Part shown: positions 62,501 through 64,000 of the stretch, piece by piece
Layout of the letters: every line of letters begins with the position of its first letter
Numbering within the stretch: the first letter of the stretch is position 1
From: Ptychodera flava
Lineage: Eukaryota > Hemichordata > Enteropneusta > Ptychoderidae
Reading direction: 5' to 3'
Length of the DNA stretch: 64,000 bases
NCBI RefSeq assembly: GCF_041260155.1
Contig: NC_091930.1
Span: forward strand, 38,785,937 to 38,849,936
Notes under the pieces: model-generated
Database searches by the model: none
What the model saw: only the letters and a program-made list of their open reading frames with translations
What the model was told of the DNA's origin: nothing
Made by a program: the position numbers and the translations under genes

Positions 62501-63018
62501 ATCGTCAAAGTTTGTTCGGTAATTATTTCCTCTGGTACCAAAATTTGCAGAGTGACTCCTGATTTTTACTCCTGACTTGATAAGAGAATGGTTGACAGTT
62601 TCATTGAAGAATGTGTGAGCAAACGTTTACGTCTTTCATTTACGAGACACTCACTACCTTTTAACATTGTCGAGGGTCTATGCTTAAAATGACAATGCAA
62701 TTCCAAGTTCAAACAAAACGGGTACAGGGGCGGCCGACAGTCCACGGTCTCTCCACAAAAGGACCGTGGACAGTCCTATGCAAGAGCCGTCTTTCGTAAT
62801 TGACTACCGTCTCCATCCCTACTCTAACCTTCTCTGATATCCTCCTCATCACACTTTTCTCAACTATTTCTTTCCAACCTCCCTCCTTTCATTCCACAGC
62901 ATTCGGCGGCGATGCCACCAAAGTGACGATTTTCGGTGAGAGTGCCGGAGGGATAAGTTCCGAATATCTCGCGTTATCTCCCTTGACCGACGGCCTGTTT
63001 CATCGTGCGATTTTGCAG
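58945..63018 (+). CDS. Copy E: type-B carboxylesterase, exons 1-4 (3' partial)
   Basis: Exons: 58945-59298, 61692-61848, 62181-62258 and 62900-63018, all in frame (708 nt, 236 codons). I chose ATG 58945 because it sits in 'ccgccATGGcg' and begins a compact signal peptide ([11 protein letters not shown], likely cleavage after VVA). A nearby upstream GTG in frame is not a normal start. Exon 1 has the first disulfide loop (KACVQP...SEDCLFLN) with no Trp in the loop. Exon 2 has [13 protein letters not shown]. Exon 4 has IFGESAGG with Ser at 62941-62943. The remaining exons with Glu and His must lie beyond 64000: the window ends in the CT tract that stands before exon 5 in the other copies. E differs more from B, C and D than they do from each other, and in exon 4 ([11 protein letters not shown]) it resembles A. 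Confidence 0.93.
59458..59536 (+). repeat. (AT)n array, intron 1 of E
   Basis: A perfect AT dinucleotide array of about 79 bp. Confidence 0.97.
59553..59808. mobile_element. Possible MITE of about 255 bp, intron 1 of E
   Basis: The left end 'catagacagtagaggggaag' matches the reverse complement of the right end ('cttccccctcactgtctatag'). A third arm, 'catagacagtggaggtcttc', sits next to the right end and makes a local hairpin there. No clear target duplication was found. Confidence 0.45.
62520..62665. repeat. Dispersed repeat R1, fragment in intron 3 of E
   Basis: It shares 'ggtacca', 'cctgatttttactcctgacttg', 'aagagaatggtt' and 'gtctttcatttacgag' with the second half of the R1 copies in the D-E interval. 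Confidence 0.45.
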
Positions 63019-63924
63019 GTAAATTTTATCAAAAGAAGTTGAAAAGCAGTCCTGTCAATGTGTCTTCTTTGGGCAAGGAAAAGTGTAAGGAAGGAGTTTT
63101 CCTTCGTCTCGTACAATTTCCATTTTTATAATACTTGCAACTGTAATTCGATAATCGCTTCGTAAGAAAGCCTTTGCAAGATCAAGTTCTCACCATCAGA
63201 CAACGCGAGACTGAAACATGACGAGATGTTCACTAATGTCCAGGCGGAATATAGCAAAATTCTTGAACTTTCAACGGCGATGAAAGGAGTAGCAATATTT
63301 AAACAGTCAAGACAACAGGAAAAAAATGCGAGAAGAAGAAATTCAACACCGCTGTTTTGAACACTGTAATTACCAAATGCATAATCGAACTCGTCTCTGA
63401 GACTAAAATACGCTGTCATACATTAGGGAACTTTTTTGAGACAACATGGTCGTATTAGAGTGGAACTCGGGTCATTAGCTGTATTCCGCAACTTTCCCCT
63501 GAATTTCCCCGGAAGTGCGGTACAGCAAAAGCTCAGAAAGCGTAATATTCGTCTCCGAACGACAAAGTTGCTCTTCATTTTGGTCAATTTTGTGTTTGTC
63601 AAGTGCCAGTGTACCATTTGTACTTGGTGCGGTGAACAAGTCCTCTGCACACTATGATAATCCTTCTAGGAAAACAGTGTAGTTTATTTAGCTACTCAAT
63701 TAAATTTTCTCGATGTGAAAATGATGATACATAAACATTCATCGCCCCGAGTCTAGTGGATTAATATTTAAGAATGTGAGGTTAAGTACTGTGTCACAGC
63801 GAGGACAGACGATTACGCTGACAATGATGGATTTACTAGATCTGTTCCCTGTGCTGTTGAAGACAATGCAACGATTATATTTATTTATGGCCTTTTATAT
63901 GTGCTGAACAAATTTCTAAGTGTC

Positions 63925-63930
<6 letters not shown>
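63019..63930 (+). other. Intron 4 of copy E, no gene seen
   Basis: Unremarkable sequence between exon 4 and the CT tract. A short open frame near 63436-63657 has a Cys-rich end but no recognisable domain. Confidence 0.5.

Positions 63931-64000
<70 letters not shown>
63931..64000 (+). repeat. (CT)n tract at the window edge, before the expected exon 5 of E
   Basis: A pure CT array runs to the last base. In A, B, C and D the equivalent array abuts exon 5, so exon 5 of E is expected just past the window. Confidence 0.95.

Overview
The window is eukaryotic and almost certainly animal nuclear DNA. Coding sequence lies in short exons with canonical GT/AG introns, and most of the rest is microsatellite, minisatellite and transposable-element sequence. 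It carries a head-to-tail tandem array, all on the + strand, of five copies of one gene. The gene encodes a secreted type-B carboxylesterase related to the cholinesterases (alpha/beta-hydrolase, COesterase family). I call the copies A to E. A Ty3/gypsy-type LTR retrotransposon inside copy D has integrase placed before reverse transcriptase, the Gmr1 type that was described from deuterostomes. An invertebrate deuterostome (amphioxus, hemichordate or echinoderm grade) is therefore my best guess, but the species cannot be fixed from this sequence.

Each full copy has eight coding exons with intron phases 0,1,1,0,0,2,1. Exon 1 carries the signal peptide and the first disulfide loop. Exon 2 carries the HGG oxyanion motif, exon 4 the GESAG nucleophile elbow, exon 5 the second disulfide and exon 6 the catalytic Glu and His. 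Exon 7 carries the CAFWN segment and exon 8 a short charged tail with one Cys. Layout: A = 1361-6291 (exon 1 lies upstream of the window), B = 9149-23129 plus a stray exon-1 fragment at 8910-9039, C = 25213-36717, D = 39035-56064, E = 58945-63018 and onward (exons 1-4; the window ends in the CT tract that precedes exon 5 in the other copies). A and E read cleanly. D has one frameshift in exon 6. B and C have many one-base indels, and B also has a nonsense codon. B, C and D are close relatives of each other; A and E are more diverged.

The introns explain most of the length. In every copy a CT-rich microsatellite abuts exon 5. Tetranucleotide (ACAT)n arrays sit in intron 5 (B, C, D) or intron 6 (A), and (AT)n arrays in other introns. 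Copy-specific insertions can be recognised because the other copies give the empty site: a roughly 124-bp MITE and a 1.66-kb terminal-inverted-repeat element in B intron 1, a 3.6-kb TA-flanked element in B intron 6, a roughly 2-kb block with a 145-bp minisatellite in intron 1 of C and D, a TATTACATATTGGGTTA array in C intron 6, and the 6.15-kb LTR element in D intron 5. No RNA genes, CRISPR arrays or bacterial features were seen.

Functionally the genes look like one multicopy secreted esterase. The catalytic triad and the three disulfides of the cholinesterase fold are kept, but the choline-binding Trp expected in the first disulfide loop is absent from the exon-1 copies that can be read. A general carboxylesterase is therefore more likely than a true acetylcholinesterase. 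All coordinates and motif calls were read by eye; no alignment or database search was run.
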